Shown piece after piece: positions 18,978 to 27,407 of a stretch of 64,000 nt of DNA. The DNA is taken from positions 148,880 to 212,879 of the forward strand of contig NZ_AUFM01000018.1 in the NCBI RefSeq assembly GCF_000426505.1, given 5' to 3'. The notes under the pieces are model-generated. The model had not been told where the DNA came from. It saw nothing but the letters and a program-made list of their open reading frames with translations, and ran no database searches. The translations under genes were made by a program, and so were the position numbers. Numbering within the stretch: the first letter of the stretch is position 1; the number at the start of each line of letters is the position of its first letter. Source of the DNA: Nisaea denitrificans DSM 18348. Its GTDB lineage: Bacteria > Pseudomonadota > Alphaproteobacteria > Thalassobaculales > Thalassobaculaceae.

Positions 18978-19465
18978 TAGCTTGTCCTTTCAGTCTTTAC
19001 CTTGGTTAAACCTGTTTTCTGCTTCCGGCCGGCCATGAACGAGCTTCCCGGATCGATAAGAAAGCGATCCCGGACAGCCTGACGGCCAAGAAGCATCCGG
19101 AACCCCAGCGGATCGCGATCCGCCAGGGTGATTTCGATCGGCCAAGTAAGGCCGGCGAGCGAAACATCGGTTGAGATGACGTAGCGAACGTCCTTGTGAC
19201 CGCTGGAACTCGTTACCTCGCGCATGTCCTGAACTTCCGCGACGCATTCGACTGCGGGCAGCCGATAGCGCTGGCGTGGGTGCACGATAAAGGCGACATG
19301 CGGCGTACCGTGATCCGTGAATTGACGGACGTCGAAAGCGTGCAGCGCGGAGGTCCGGGCACCGGTATCGATCTTGGTCTTGATCTGATCGACACCGAGT
19401 TCACCGAGGGACACCCACTCGCGCCACCCGATCACCGGCAACCGTTCATCCTTGTGACGCGTCAT
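18977..19465 (-). CDS. rimB: RimB-type retropepsin-like protease
   Basis: The 162-residue protein has the aspartic-protease signature [13 protein letters not shown] with D33, followed by [11 protein letters not shown] and [19 protein letters not shown], as in the family annotated ATP-dependent zinc protease (retropepsin-like). In Pseudomonas RimB acts with RimK to control the glutamylation state of S6. Its start overlaps the preceding small gene by 4 bp and its stop overlaps rimK by 1 bp, so its level is coupled to both. Confidence 0.88.
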   Translation of the reverse strand: MTRHKDERLPVIGWREWVSLGELGVDQIKTKIDTGARTSALHAFDVRQFTDHGTPHVAFIVHPRQRYRLPAVECVAEVQDMREVTSSSGHKDVRYVISTDVSLAGLTWPIEITLADRDPLGFRMLLGRQAVRDRFLIDPGSSFMAGRKQKTGLTKVKTERTS

Positions 19466-19833
19466 AAGCCCTCGTCGCCCGGCGTTTCATCTGCCAGGCT
19501 TCCCTGCTCCACCGCTTCCACCACCGCACCGACAGGAAACTCCATGGCGGCGGCAATGACGCTCTCGTTCACGCGCCGGTAACTGGCAAAGGTCTGCTGA
19601 CTGACGACGATGAAATAAGTCTCAAGATCGATCAGCAGATATCCCATCTCGTAAAGCGACCGGCGGAGGGCCTCGATCTGCTCCGGCCAGAGTCGCCGTA
19701 CGCCCATCAGCTGGCGCATCAGCTTCATCGAAATCCGGTACCGCCCGCGCGGCTTCCCCGCGAAGGGATGCTCGTAAAGCGCCACTAGGCGTGTGCGTAC
19801 ATCCACGTAATCGATATCCACGTCGTCACCCAT
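19462..19833 (-). CDS. Small conserved-type protein heading the rim operon
   Basis: I do not recognise this 123-residue protein by name. It starts at an ATG after a clear gaggcgg site, is acidic at both ends ([21 protein letters not shown]), has no signal peptide, and has a central helical part (ISMKLMRQLMGVRRLWPEQIEALRRSLYEMGYL). The stop overlaps the rimB start by 4 bp. Its place at the head of the rim operon is that of RimA, the small cyclic-di-GMP-responsive factor in Pseudomonas, but I see no clear sequence resemblance. Confidence 0.7.
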   Translation of the reverse strand: MGDDVDIDYVDVRTRLVALYEHPFAGKPRGRYRISMKLMRQLMGVRRLWPEQIEALRRSLYEMGYLLIDLETYFIVVSQQTFASYRRVNESVIAAAMEFPVGAVVEAVEQGSLADETPGDEGL

Positions 19834-19957
19834 ATTTCCGCCTCACATTTCGCGACCCAAAATATAAATTTTATTCGCTATAGCAAATATTTTTTTGACT
19901 AAAGCTAATATTTTTATATATTCCGCCGATCAATCAAAGAGATTTCGGAGAGCCGAA

Positions 19958-21316
19958 TTGAACTCGTTTTACGTGCAACTTCTTGCAATCACTGCGCTTC
20001 TGGCCGCGAACGCCTTCTTTGTCGCTGCCGAGTTCGCACTCGTTTCAGCACGGCATTTCCGGATCGAGACCCGGGCAAAGGGCGGCAGCAATGCGGCCCG
20101 GATGACCCTGCGGATCAAAGAAAACATCGATGCCTATCTGTCCGCCTGCCAGCTCGGCATCACCATGGCCTCGCTCGGTCTCGGCTGGCTTGGCGAGCCG
20201 GCGGTCGCCGCGATCCTGAAGCCCGTGCTGGAGCCTCTCCATCTTTCGGATGCAACCCTGCACACGATCTCGTTCGTGATCGGCTTTATCGTCTTCTCGT
20301 CCCTGCATATCGTCGTTGGCGAGCAAGTTCCGAAGACCTATGCAATCCGCAAGGCGGTCGCGGTCTCCATTCTCCTCTCCTATCCACTGCACTGGTTTTA
20401 CCTCGCCATCTTCCCGCTGAGCTGGGTGCTGAACTGGGCCTCGATCTCGCTCCTGCGCCTGATGGGCGTAAAGGAAGCCAGCCACGCGGAAGTTCTGACC
20501 AGCGACGAGTTGAAAGGCCTGATCCATGTTTCAGCGGAACACGGAGAGGTCGAGGCGGAGCGTGCAACCATGCTGCACAATCTGTTTCATTTCGATGAGC
20601 GCACCGTCGAGAGCGTGATGATCCCGCGTACCGAAACCAGGGTCCTGCGGACCGAAGCCAGTGCTGCCGAGAATCTGGATACCATCCGTCAATCCCAGTA
20701 TTCGCGGTTCCCGATTGTTAGCGACGGTCACGACAATCTGATCGGCATCATCCTTGTCCGCGACCTGGTGAACGCCTTGGTCGACGGCAAAAAAGCTCCC
20801 TGGGAAAACCTCAAGCCTTATTGCCGCGATCCACTCGTGGTGCCTGAGTCCCTGCGTGTCTCCACCCTGTTCGAAATGATGCGCACCAAGCGGGCGCATA
20901 TGGCGTGCGTGATTGACGAATACGGCTCCTTCGTCGGCATCGTCACGCTTGAGGATCTGCTTGAGGAAATCGTCGGCGAAATCGCGGACGAGACCGACAA
21001 GGACGAGCAGGAATTCCCGATTGTCTGGAAGGGCGATCACTGGGATTCCCACGGCCTTGCCTCGCTGGCCGATTTCGAGCGTGAAACCGGTTTCGTCGGA
21101 AGCGACGAGTATGAGGTCAATACAGTCTCTGGCCTCGTCATGAGCCTGCTCGGACGCATTCCACTCGCGAAGGACGTCGTTGAGCTGGATGGCTTCCGCT
21201 TCACAGTCCTCGCAATGAAGGACCGGCGCATAGAGCGGTTACGCATCTCGCGGATCGACGACGACGCCACCGCGTCTACAGAAGAAAACGATAGCGACGA
21301 CGAGACCAAGCACTAA
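19958..21316 (+). CDS. CNNM/CBS/CorC-type membrane transporter
   Basis: I place the start at TTG 19958, 8 bases after a ggag site; an upstream TTG at 19895 lies in AT-rich promoter-like sequence. The 452-residue protein has a DUF21 (CNNM) membrane domain with about four helices (residues 1-175), two CBS domains (VESVMIPRTE, SRFPIVSDG, MACVIDEYGSFVGIVTLEDLLEEIVGEI) and a C-terminal CorC_HlyC domain. This family moves Mg2+ (and perhaps other cations) or protects against metal excess, with CBS domains sensing nucleotides. It opens an operon-like run with MscS- and MgtE-type genes, which supports an ion-homeostasis role. Confidence 0.88.
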   Translation: MNSFYVQLLAITALLAANAFFVAAEFALVSARHFRIETRAKGGSNAARMTLRIKENIDAYLSACQLGITMASLGLGWLGEPAVAAILKPVLEPLHLSDATLHTISFVIGFIVFSSLHIVVGEQVPKTYAIRKAVAVSILLSYPLHWFYLAIFPLSWVLNWASISLLRLMGVKEASHAEVLTSDELKGLIHVSAEHGEVEAERATMLHNLFHFDERTVESVMIPRTETRVLRTEASAAENLDTIRQSQYSRFPIVSDGHDNLIGIILVRDLVNALVDGKKAPWENLKPYCRDPLVVPESLRVSTLFEMMRTKRAHMACVIDEYGSFVGIVTLEDLLEEIVGEIADETDKDEQEFPIVWKGDHWDSHGLASLADFERETGFVGSDEYEVNTVSGLVMSLLGRIPLAKDVVELDGFRFTVLAMKDRRIERLRISRIDDDATASTEENDSDDETKH

Positions 21317-21365
21317 CAAACCACAACAAAGCTGCACGTGAACAATCCGAACAAGGAGAAGCACC

Positions 21366-22184
21366 ATGCTTGAACATGCAGAACCCATCGTTTCCGGGCT
21401 GAAGCAGATCGCGAATTCACTTATCGAGCTGCTACCGGCACTGCTGAGTGCCGGTCTGCTTCTTGTCATTGGCTGGCTTGTGGCTCGCACCGTGCGGGCG
21501 ATCACCCTTCGGTCAGCGAAGACCCTGAACCGGGGAGCGCAGGCGCTCGGGCTTGGCGGCCTGGTCCGGACCATCGGGTCCGAAGGCTCGACGACGAAGG
21601 TACTGGCGAGCGTGTTCTACTGGCTGGTCATCCTGTTTTTCCTGACCTCGGCCACGAATGTGCTGGGCCTGACGGTTTTCACCGGCTGGCTTGAACAACT
21701 GGTCACCTATCTGCCGCAGATCCTCTCCGGCGCGCTGATCATCTTCGCCGGGATCATTCTTGCCAATATTGCCCGCGACGCCCTGATCGCCGCCCTGCCC
21801 GGTGTTCCCGAGCAGCAGCGCAACCTGCTCGGCCGACTGGTGCAGGGGCTGACGGTCGTGGTGCTGGTTGTCGTCGGTCTGGATCAGATCGGTATCGACA
21901 TCACCATCATCATCACCATTCTGTCCGTTGCGGTCGCGGCCCTGCTGGGCGGCCTCTCCCTGGCCTTCAGCCTCGGCGCGCGTACCTTTGTCAGTAACGT
22001 GATCGGCTCCCACTACCTCGATCGCGATTTTAGCATTGGGCAGAAAATCCGCTTCGCTGAAACGGAAGGCGCCATCGCCGAAATCACGGCAACCACGGTG
22101 ATCCTCGAGACAAGCGACGGCCGGCTCATCATCCCGGCCCATCGTTTCGCGGAGGAGACCACGCTCATCCGGACGGGAGACTAA
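21366..22184 (+). CDS. Small-conductance mechanosensitive channel (MscS family)
   Basis: The 272-residue protein, with aaggag 8 bases before its ATG, has several TM helices and the pore-lining and beta-domain pattern of MscS-like proteins: VAVAALLGGLSLAFSLGARTFVSNVIGSHYLDRDF, then a short beta domain (GAIAEITATTVILETSDGRLIIPAHRF). It lacks the long C-terminal cage of E. coli MscS, resembling CmpX/TM_helix channels. Such channels open under membrane tension to relieve osmotic stress. It sits between the CorC-type and MgtE-type genes, 49 and 3 bp apart, so it is probably cotranscribed with them. Confidence 0.85.
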   Translation: MLEHAEPIVSGLKQIANSLIELLPALLSAGLLLVIGWLVARTVRAITLRSAKTLNRGAQALGLGGLVRTIGSEGSTTKVLASVFYWLVILFFLTSATNVLGLTVFTGWLEQLVTYLPQILSGALIIFAGIILANIARDALIAALPGVPEQQRNLLGRLVQGLTVVVLVVVGLDQIGIDITIIITILSVAVAALLGGLSLAFSLGARTFVSNVIGSHYLDRDFSIGQKIRFAETEGAIAEITATTVILETSDGRLIIPAHRFAEETTLIRTGD

Positions 22185-22187
22185 GCC

Positions 22188-23039
22188 ATGACGGATTATC
22201 AGTCCCTTGCTGCCGACTTCCTGAGGCAACATCCGGCGGAAGCCGCCTCCATCCTCGAGAAAAGCGATTCCGAGCAAATTGCGGCATTCGCAAAAACCCT
22301 CGACGAGGACGAGGCAACCCGGCTGCTGATGGCCCTGTCATCGCAGACTGCCGCTGCCAGCCTTCGTCATTTCGGCGAGAAGGACACGATCGCCATGCTC
22401 GGGAACATGCCCCGTCGCGAGGCGAGCAACATCCTGCGCCGGACCCCGCGGAAACGGCGTGAGGCCTATCTCGCCAGCATGCCGGCCGCAACCCGCCTGC
22501 AGCTCGAGGTGGTTCTGCACCAGCCCACCCACAGGGTCGGTGCCTATACGGACAGTGGCCTTGTTGCCGTCACGCCCAACACAACCGTCGAGGCGATCCG
22601 CAAGCGCCTGCGTTCCGTGGAGAGCCCGGTTTCCGTCATCTTCCTTGTTAACGACAAACAGCAGCTTCTCGGCAGTTTCCCGATCGGGCGGCTCTTTTCC
22701 GTCAAAGGCTCGGAAACCGCCAGCTCTCTCGCCGACACCACGCGGCAATCGCTGAATGTCAGGACGACATTGGAAGACGGACTGGCAAGCCCCGATTGGA
22801 TGAACAACGACGTCCTCGGTGTAGTGGACCGGGAAGGAAAGCTCGTCGGCAGCGTGCGCTACGCGATTCTCCGTCAGGCCAATGAGCCAGTCGCAGCACC
22901 CGAAGCGGTCGAAGCAGGGAGCGACTACATGCGTGTCGCCGACAATCTTTATGTCGGCCTCGCGGAGGTCCTGCTCACGACGATCCCGAAACCGAAGCCC
23001 CACGCCGCCCGGAATACGATCGAGGGAGATGCGAAATGA
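22188..23039 (+). CDS. Soluble MgtE N-domain/CBS protein
   Basis: The 283-residue protein has the MgtE_N superhelical pattern in its first 110 residues (HPAEAASILEKSDSEQIAAF, EATRLLMALSSQ, MPRREASNILRRTP), then two CBS modules (GLVAVTPNTTVEAIRKRL, SPDWMNNDVLGVVDREGKLVGSVRY). It has no membrane helices. It overlaps the start of a full MgtE by 4 bp. The architecture is the cytosolic Mg2+-sensing half of MgtE without the channel; it could form mixed dimers with, or gate, the MgtE encoded next. This is inference. Confidence 0.85.
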   Translation: MTDYQSLAADFLRQHPAEAASILEKSDSEQIAAFAKTLDEDEATRLLMALSSQTAAASLRHFGEKDTIAMLGNMPRREASNILRRTPRKRREAYLASMPAATRLQLEVVLHQPTHRVGAYTDSGLVAVTPNTTVEAIRKRLRSVESPVSVIFLVNDKQQLLGSFPIGRLFSVKGSETASSLADTTRQSLNVRTTLEDGLASPDWMNNDVLGVVDREGKLVGSVRYAILRQANEPVAAPEAVEAGSDYMRVADNLYVGLAEVLLTTIPKPKPHAARNTIEGDAK

Positions 23040-24331
23040 CCGAGTGCGCACAAGCTCTGGCAAGCCACTACCTGACCGCCTACCCAAAAGAAGCGGCCCG
23101 GTCGATTGAGCAGCTGCCGCAGACCGCGGTCGCCGATCTGCTGTCATCGCTCGAGCCGGTCCAGATCGTTTCGATCCTGAACGCCCTGCCGGCAATGCTG
23201 GCGACGCCCGTGCTCATGGCGATGCCAGCGGCGATCCGCCGGGCAGTGATCGAAAAGGCTGACCGGAACCGGGCTGTTCCCCTGCTTGGCCAGATGAGCA
23301 GTGAGCAGCAGGAGGCCCTGTTCGCCGAGCTTCCGGCCGGACTTTCGGCCGAGCTCCGCACGATGCTCAACTATCCGGACGGCACCGCCGGTCGCCTCAT
23401 GGACACTGTGGTCTTCAGCCTGACCGGCGAGGCTACCGTCGGGCGGGCGCTTGAACTGCTGCGTCAGCGCGATGCGGACCGGGTGCACTTCATCAAGCTG
23501 CTCGACAGCGAGAGCCGGCTCTCAAATCTGGTCGACGTGCGCCAACTTGCGTTCAACGCTCCGGAAACCCGCCTCTCGGAGATTTCCCGACCGGTCGTCG
23601 ATGTCGTCAGTCCGTTGGACCCCCGCGAGGACGTCGTGCGCAAGTTCGAAGAACACGACATGGAGGAACTGCCGGTCATTGACGTGGACGGCCGGATCCT
23701 CGGCCTGATCCGCCACAGCGCACTGGTTGGCGCCCTGAAGACGGAATCCACCCTCGACATCCAGACCATGGTCGGTGTCAGCAAGGACGAACGGGCCCTG
23801 TCTCCGAGCTGGTTCGCCCTGCGCAAGCGCATGCCCTGGATGCAGATCAACCTGCTGACCGCTTTCCTGGCGGCGTCTGTTGTCGGGCTGTTCGAAAACA
23901 CTATCGCGACCTTCACCGCACTCGCCGTCCTGCTCCCGGTCGTCGCCGGGCAGTCGGGCAATGCGGGCGCTCAGGCCCTTGCCGTCACCATGCGCGGTCT
24001 GGCATTGCGCGAGATCACCATAGGGCAGTGGTTCAGGGTTCTGCGGAAGGAGCTGAATGTCGGCTTCTGGAACGGTATCGCGATCGCCATCACGTGCGGC
24101 ATCGGCGTGTTCTTCTGGAGCGGCAGCATCGGCCTCGTGTTGGTCATCGCCCTGTCCATGATCATTGCCATGGTGGCTGCCGGCATCGCAGGCGCGCTCG
24201 TTCCGATCGTCCTGTCACGCCTCGGTCAGGACCCGGCCGTCGCGTCGTCGATCATCCTGACCACAGTCACGGACGTCGCCGGCTTCTTCTCGTTCCTCGG
24301 CATTGCCACGATCCTTTCGGGAATGCTGTGA
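23036..24331 (+). CDS. mgtE: MgtE-type magnesium transporter
   Basis: The 431-residue protein has an MgtE_N domain (residues 1-125), a CBS pair (residues 125-250, with MEELPVIDVDGRILGLIRHS), and a five-helix pore domain with the signature PVVAGQSGNAGAQALAV. MgtE imports Mg2+ and closes when cytosolic Mg2+ binds the N and CBS domains. The ATG overlaps the upstream MgtE_N/CBS gene by 4 bp. It is last in the run of ion-homeostasis genes and is followed by a strong hairpin. Confidence 0.92.
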   Translation: MTECAQALASHYLTAYPKEAARSIEQLPQTAVADLLSSLEPVQIVSILNALPAMLATPVLMAMPAAIRRAVIEKADRNRAVPLLGQMSSEQQEALFAELPAGLSAELRTMLNYPDGTAGRLMDTVVFSLTGEATVGRALELLRQRDADRVHFIKLLDSESRLSNLVDVRQLAFNAPETRLSEISRPVVDVVSPLDPREDVVRKFEEHDMEELPVIDVDGRILGLIRHSALVGALKTESTLDIQTMVGVSKDERALSPSWFALRKRMPWMQINLLTAFLAASVVGLFENTIATFTALAVLLPVVAGQSGNAGAQALAVTMRGLALREITIGQWFRVLRKELNVGFWNGIAIAITCGIGVFFWSGSIGLVLVIALSMIIAMVAAGIAGALVPIVLSRLGQDPAVASSIILTTVTDVAGFFSFLGIATILSGML

Positions 24332-24354
24332 TCGAGATTTGCGCGCAGGACCGG

Positions 24355-24386
24355 GACCGACAACCAGGCTCGCCTGGTTGTCGGTC
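24355..24386. terminator. Strong hairpin between convergent genes
   Basis: A perfect 15-bp inverted repeat, gaccgacaaccaggc and gcctggttgtcggtc, separated by two bases, lies between mgtE and the convergent membrane-protein gene. No T-run follows on either strand, so it could be a Rho-type boundary or an mRNA 3' stabiliser. Confidence 0.65.
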
Positions 24387-24393
24387 TCATGCT

Positions 24394-25014
24394 TCAGCCC
24401 TCTGAGCCGGGACCTTCCGGCCGGGCATCCGGATTTTTCCTGACCTTATCGCGCAATTTCTCGAGCTGCGCGCGAAAGCCCTCCGCATCGCCATATTCCA
24501 CAAAATTCCTGTACCGCGGATGACGTGTGCGCACGCGCAGCGCATGCTTGATCGGACACCAGTACTGCTCCGAGCGGCTGGCAACTTCGCGCGCGAGGGC
24601 GATGACCCCGTTCGCGTAACCGCAGTACCAGCAGTTCAGTTTTTCAATCCCGTTGAGATAGCTCAGACGGTGGCGGTCAACGATCACATGGTCCGAGCGC
24701 TTCACCCGCTCCATCCCCCACGCGGTGAAGCAGACGACTTGAAAGATCCAGACCCCGAGATCCAGAAGGGCTATCGGTATGATCAGCCCGTAGACAGCCG
24801 GGGCTACGATCAGGCTTGCCAGCGGCGATCGCTTCAAAAACGTGACGAGGCTGGTTTTCAGCAACTTGTGTTGACGGTTGACGCTCTCTTCGAAGACAGC
24901 GCGCCCTTCTTCGACGCGGTAGCGAAACTGGTCACGTTGCGCCTCCAGCTTACGCTCGAGTTCATCTTCCAGACGCACCAGGCGCCGGACCAGATCGTCG
25001 ATCTCGTTTTCCAT
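24394..25014 (-). CDS. Unrecognised inner-membrane protein with CxxC
   Basis: The 206-residue protein starts at the ATG at 25014 (MENEIDDLVRR, with aaagg ahead). Residues 1-60 are a charged helical/coiled-coil stretch (LVRLEDELERKLEAQRDQF). Two adjacent TM helices follow (SLIVAPAVYGLIIPIALLD and LGVWIFQVVCFTAW), then a cytosolic or periplasmic part with NCWYCGYANG, in which a CxxC pair could bind metal or form a disulfide. The C-terminus is charged. I know no function for it. It is convergent with mgtE, with a hairpin between. Confidence 0.7.
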   Translation of the reverse strand: MENEIDDLVRRLVRLEDELERKLEAQRDQFRYRVEEGRAVFEESVNRQHKLLKTSLVTFLKRSPLASLIVAPAVYGLIIPIALLDLGVWIFQVVCFTAWGMERVKRSDHVIVDRHRLSYLNGIEKLNCWYCGYANGVIALAREVASRSEQYWCPIKHALRVRTRHPRYRNFVEYGDAEGFRAQLEKLRDKVRKNPDARPEGPGSEG

Positions 25015-25266
25015 CGTGATACCTTTCCCAGCAATCCTATCGCTTGACGACATCTTGGTGCTGGGAACTAGGCATCCCATCGCCCGATCTGTTCGATCCT
25101 ACACGACAAGAACGCAGACATCTTGGCCTCAATGACGGACATGAAACAGGACCTGTGAACCACAGAGGCCATTCTTCATCATTGTCGTGAAAGATTCAGG
25201 GCCCTGACCCTGTCGGGACAAAACTGATTCCGGAGCACCGCTGAAATCGGCAACCAGTCTCTGGAA

Positions 25267-25342
25267 TGGTGGGCCCGGAGGGATTCGAACCCCCGACAAC
25301 ACCGTTATGAGCGGTGCGTTCTAACCGCTGAACTACAGGCCC
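25267..25342 (-). tRNA. tRNA-Ile2 (anticodon CAU)
   Basis: A 76-base cloverleaf with encoded CCA is present on the minus strand. It has acceptor arm GGGCCTG/CGGGCCC, anticodon stem CACCG/CGGTG around loop CTCATAA (anticodon CAU), and T arm with GGTTCGAATCC. CAU could mean Met or lysidine-modified Ile2. The C4-G69 and C5-G68 acceptor pairs are those recognised by TilS in Ile2 and absent from elongator Met, so Ile2 (reading AUA) is favoured. Confidence 0.88.
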
Positions 25343-25431
25343 TATTCCGGCGGAAAGCACGGGACAGGTGTTATGCGCACCGATGGCGGCGCCGTCAACC
25401 GGCCTGCGCATCCCCGGACCTTCCTCCCCAT

Positions 25432-25460
25432 AAAAAATGCCCGGCCTCTGAGGGCCGGGC
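25432..25460 (-). terminator. Intrinsic terminator of the aceA/DUF4170 transcript
   Basis: The minus strand reads gcccggcc, a 6-base loop, ggccgggc, then attttttat. The 8-bp GC stem followed by a T-run is a canonical Rho-independent terminator, about 90 bp downstream of the DUF4170 stop. Confidence 0.85.
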
Positions 25461-25552
25461 AGTCAGGCTTTATCGGATCCGCCGATCGGATAACCGATCA
25501 AGAAACGATCCGAGCCGCCAGGGATCGATTCGTTTGGTCTGTGCTCCGCGGC

Positions 25553-25750
25553 TCAGCCGGAGGCGCCTTCCTGGACGATGGTGAAGCGCGCCGTGCAGAT
25601 GCTGCGGGTTTCGCTGGCGATGCGATCCCAGACCTGCCGGGCCTCACTCTGGTCGCCGAACGGGCCGAACATTTTCTCGGTACCATCGATCAGCTGGCTG
25701 AAGCGGGTGTCCGTGTATTCCCCGCCGATGACCCAGAAACGATTGCTCAT
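25553..25750 (-). CDS. DUF4170-family small protein
   Basis: The 65-residue protein, after a strong aaggagagag site, starts MSNRFWVIGGEYTDTRFSQL and continues GPFGDQSEARQVW. This matches the DUF4170 family, small cytosolic proteins found almost only in Alphaproteobacteria. Function unknown. It lies 90 bp downstream of the isocitrate lyase gene on the same strand, separated by a long hairpin, and is followed by a good terminator, so it may be read through from aceA or from its own promoter. Confidence 0.8.
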   Translation of the reverse strand: MSNRFWVIGGEYTDTRFSQLIDGTEKMFGPFGDQSEARQVWDRIASETRSICTARFTIVQEGASG

Positions 25751-25777
25751 TGTCTCTCTCCTTTTCCTGTACCGGTT

Positions 25778-25838
25778 GTCCGGGAGCCGGCGGGGGCAAT
25801 GGGTGGTTAGCCGCCCGCCGGCCCCAAACCTCCCGGAC
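25778..25838 (-). other. Long nested hairpin between aceA and the DUF4170 gene
   Basis: Nested inverted repeats gtccgggag/ctcccggac (outer) and ccggcggg/cccgccgg (inner) fill most of the aceA-DUF4170 gap. No T-run follows in the minus direction. It may be a partial terminator, a processing site or a stabiliser that sets different levels of the two messages. Confidence 0.6.
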
Positions 25839-25840
25839 CT

Positions 25841-27145
25841 TTATTCCGCTGCCGTGCGAGCCGCCTGTTCGTTCTCGTGGAACTGGGCTTCCTCGGTGGA
25901 TCCGGTCAGCGCCGTGGTCGAGGAGGCATCGCCCTTGATCGCGGTCGCAACCGCATCGAAATAGCCGGTGCCGACCTCGCGCTGGTGCTTCGTCGCGCTG
26001 TAGCCCTTGGCCTCGGCGGCGAATTCCGCGTCCTGCAGTTCCGAATAGGCCGCCATGCCGCGCTCGCGGTAGCCGGAGGCCAGCTCGAACATGCCGTAGT
26101 TAAGGGAGTGGAAACCGGCCAGGGTGACGAACTGGTACTTGTAGCCCATGGCGCCGATCTCGCGCTGGAAGCGGGCGATATCGTCCTTGTCCAGATTGGC
26201 CGTCCAGTTGAAGGACGGGGAGCAGTTATAAGCCAACATCTGGTCCGGAAACTCCTTGCGGATGGCCTCGGCGAAGCGCTTGCACTGCTCGAGGTCAGGC
26301 GTAGATGTCTCCATCCAGAGCAGATCGGAATATGGCGCATAGGCGAGCGAGCGAGCAACGCAGCGCTCGAAGCTGGTGCCTTCCTTCAACCGGAAGAAGC
26401 CTTCTGCTGTGCGCTCTCCGGTCAGGAACGGCCGGTCGCGCTCGTCCACGTCGCTGGTCACCAGCTTGGCGCTTTCGGCATCGGTACGGCAGATCACCAA
26501 AGTCGGCACGCCCTCGACATCGGCGGCGAGACGGGCGGCATTCAGGGTGTTGATATGCTGCTGGGTCGGCACCAGAACCTTGCCGCCCATATGGCCGCAC
26601 TTCTTCTCGGACGCCAGCTGGTCCTCGAAATGCACCGCAGCGGCTCCGGCATCGATATAGGCCCGGGTCAGCTCATAGGCGTTCAGGGCACCGCCGAAAC
26701 CGGCCTCGCAATCGGCGATGATCGGCAGCATCCAGTCGGTGCTGTTATCGCCTTCCAGATGATGGATCTGGTCGGTGCGCAGCAGGGAATTGTTGATCTT
26801 GCGGGCCAGCTCCGGGCCGCTGTTCGCCGGATAGAGGCTCTGGTCCGGATACATCGCACCGGCGACATTGGCGTCCGCCGCGACCTGCCAGCCGGAGAGA
26901 TAAACCGCCTTCAGGCCGGCTTTCGCCATCTGCACCGCCTGGCCGCCGGTCACGGCGCCGAGGGAAGGCACGAAATCTTCCTCATGCAGGCTCTTCCAGA
27001 GCCGCTCCGCACCCTTGCGGGCAAGGCTGTGCTCGATGCGGACGGTGCCGCGCAGGCGCTCAACATCGGCGCGGGAGTAATCGCGCTTCACATTGTCGAA
27101 ACGGCCGGACGCGGTCAGCGTCATATTTTCGAAATCCTTGGACAT
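25841..27145 (-). CDS. aceA: Isocitrate lyase
   Basis: From the ATG at 27145 (aggagag ahead) the protein is 434 residues, the usual bacterial length. It has [13 protein letters not shown], the Mg2+-binding DCEAGFGG, the catalytic-loop KKCGHMGGK, and YNCSPSFNW. Isocitrate lyase splits isocitrate to glyoxylate and succinate, the first step of the glyoxylate shunt needed for growth on acetate or fatty acids. Malate synthase is not in the window. The gene is divergent from a ScfR/RamB-type regulator, the arrangement seen for the acetate-responsive regulator of aceA in other bacteria. Confidence 0.95.
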   Translation of the reverse strand: MSKDFENMTLTASGRFDNVKRDYSRADVERLRGTVRIEHSLARKGAERLWKSLHEEDFVPSLGAVTGGQAVQMAKAGLKAVYLSGWQVAADANVAGAMYPDQSLYPANSGPELARKINNSLLRTDQIHHLEGDNSTDWMLPIIADCEAGFGGALNAYELTRAYIDAGAAAVHFEDQLASEKKCGHMGGKVLVPTQQHINTLNAARLAADVEGVPTLVICRTDAESAKLVTSDVDERDRPFLTGERTAEGFFRLKEGTSFERCVARSLAYAPYSDLLWMETSTPDLEQCKRFAEAIRKEFPDQMLAYNCSPSFNWTANLDKDDIARFQREIGAMGYKYQFVTLAGFHSLNYGMFELASGYRERGMAAYSELQDAEFAAEAKGYSATKHQREVGTGYFDAVATAIKGDASSTTALTGSTEEAQFHENEQAARTAAE

Positions 27146-27407
27146 GCTTGCTCTCCTGGTTGCGCGGCCTCGCCGCCTTGATCCGGACGGTGCGCCCGAC
27201 CTCCCAGAGCCGATGTGCACCGCAACACTGAAAAGACCGTGCAACGCAAAATGAAGAACGTCCATAAGCTATTGAAAGTAAAAAAGTAAATCTGTCACAC
27301 TTGTAAAATTAAATGGGCATGTTTTGAAAATCATGAAAATCATTGTGCAGGCGCGAAAGAGCCATAAGGTGGAAGGACGCCCGCTAATCATAATGAAGGA
27401 ACAGGGC

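Noticed and set aside
24355..24386. Classic Rho-independent terminator
   Set aside because: The stem is perfect but no T-run follows on either strand, so I keep it only as a strong hairpin.
25196..25411. 71-codon open frame
   Set aside because: It reads through the tRNA-Ile2 gene and is not a protein gene.
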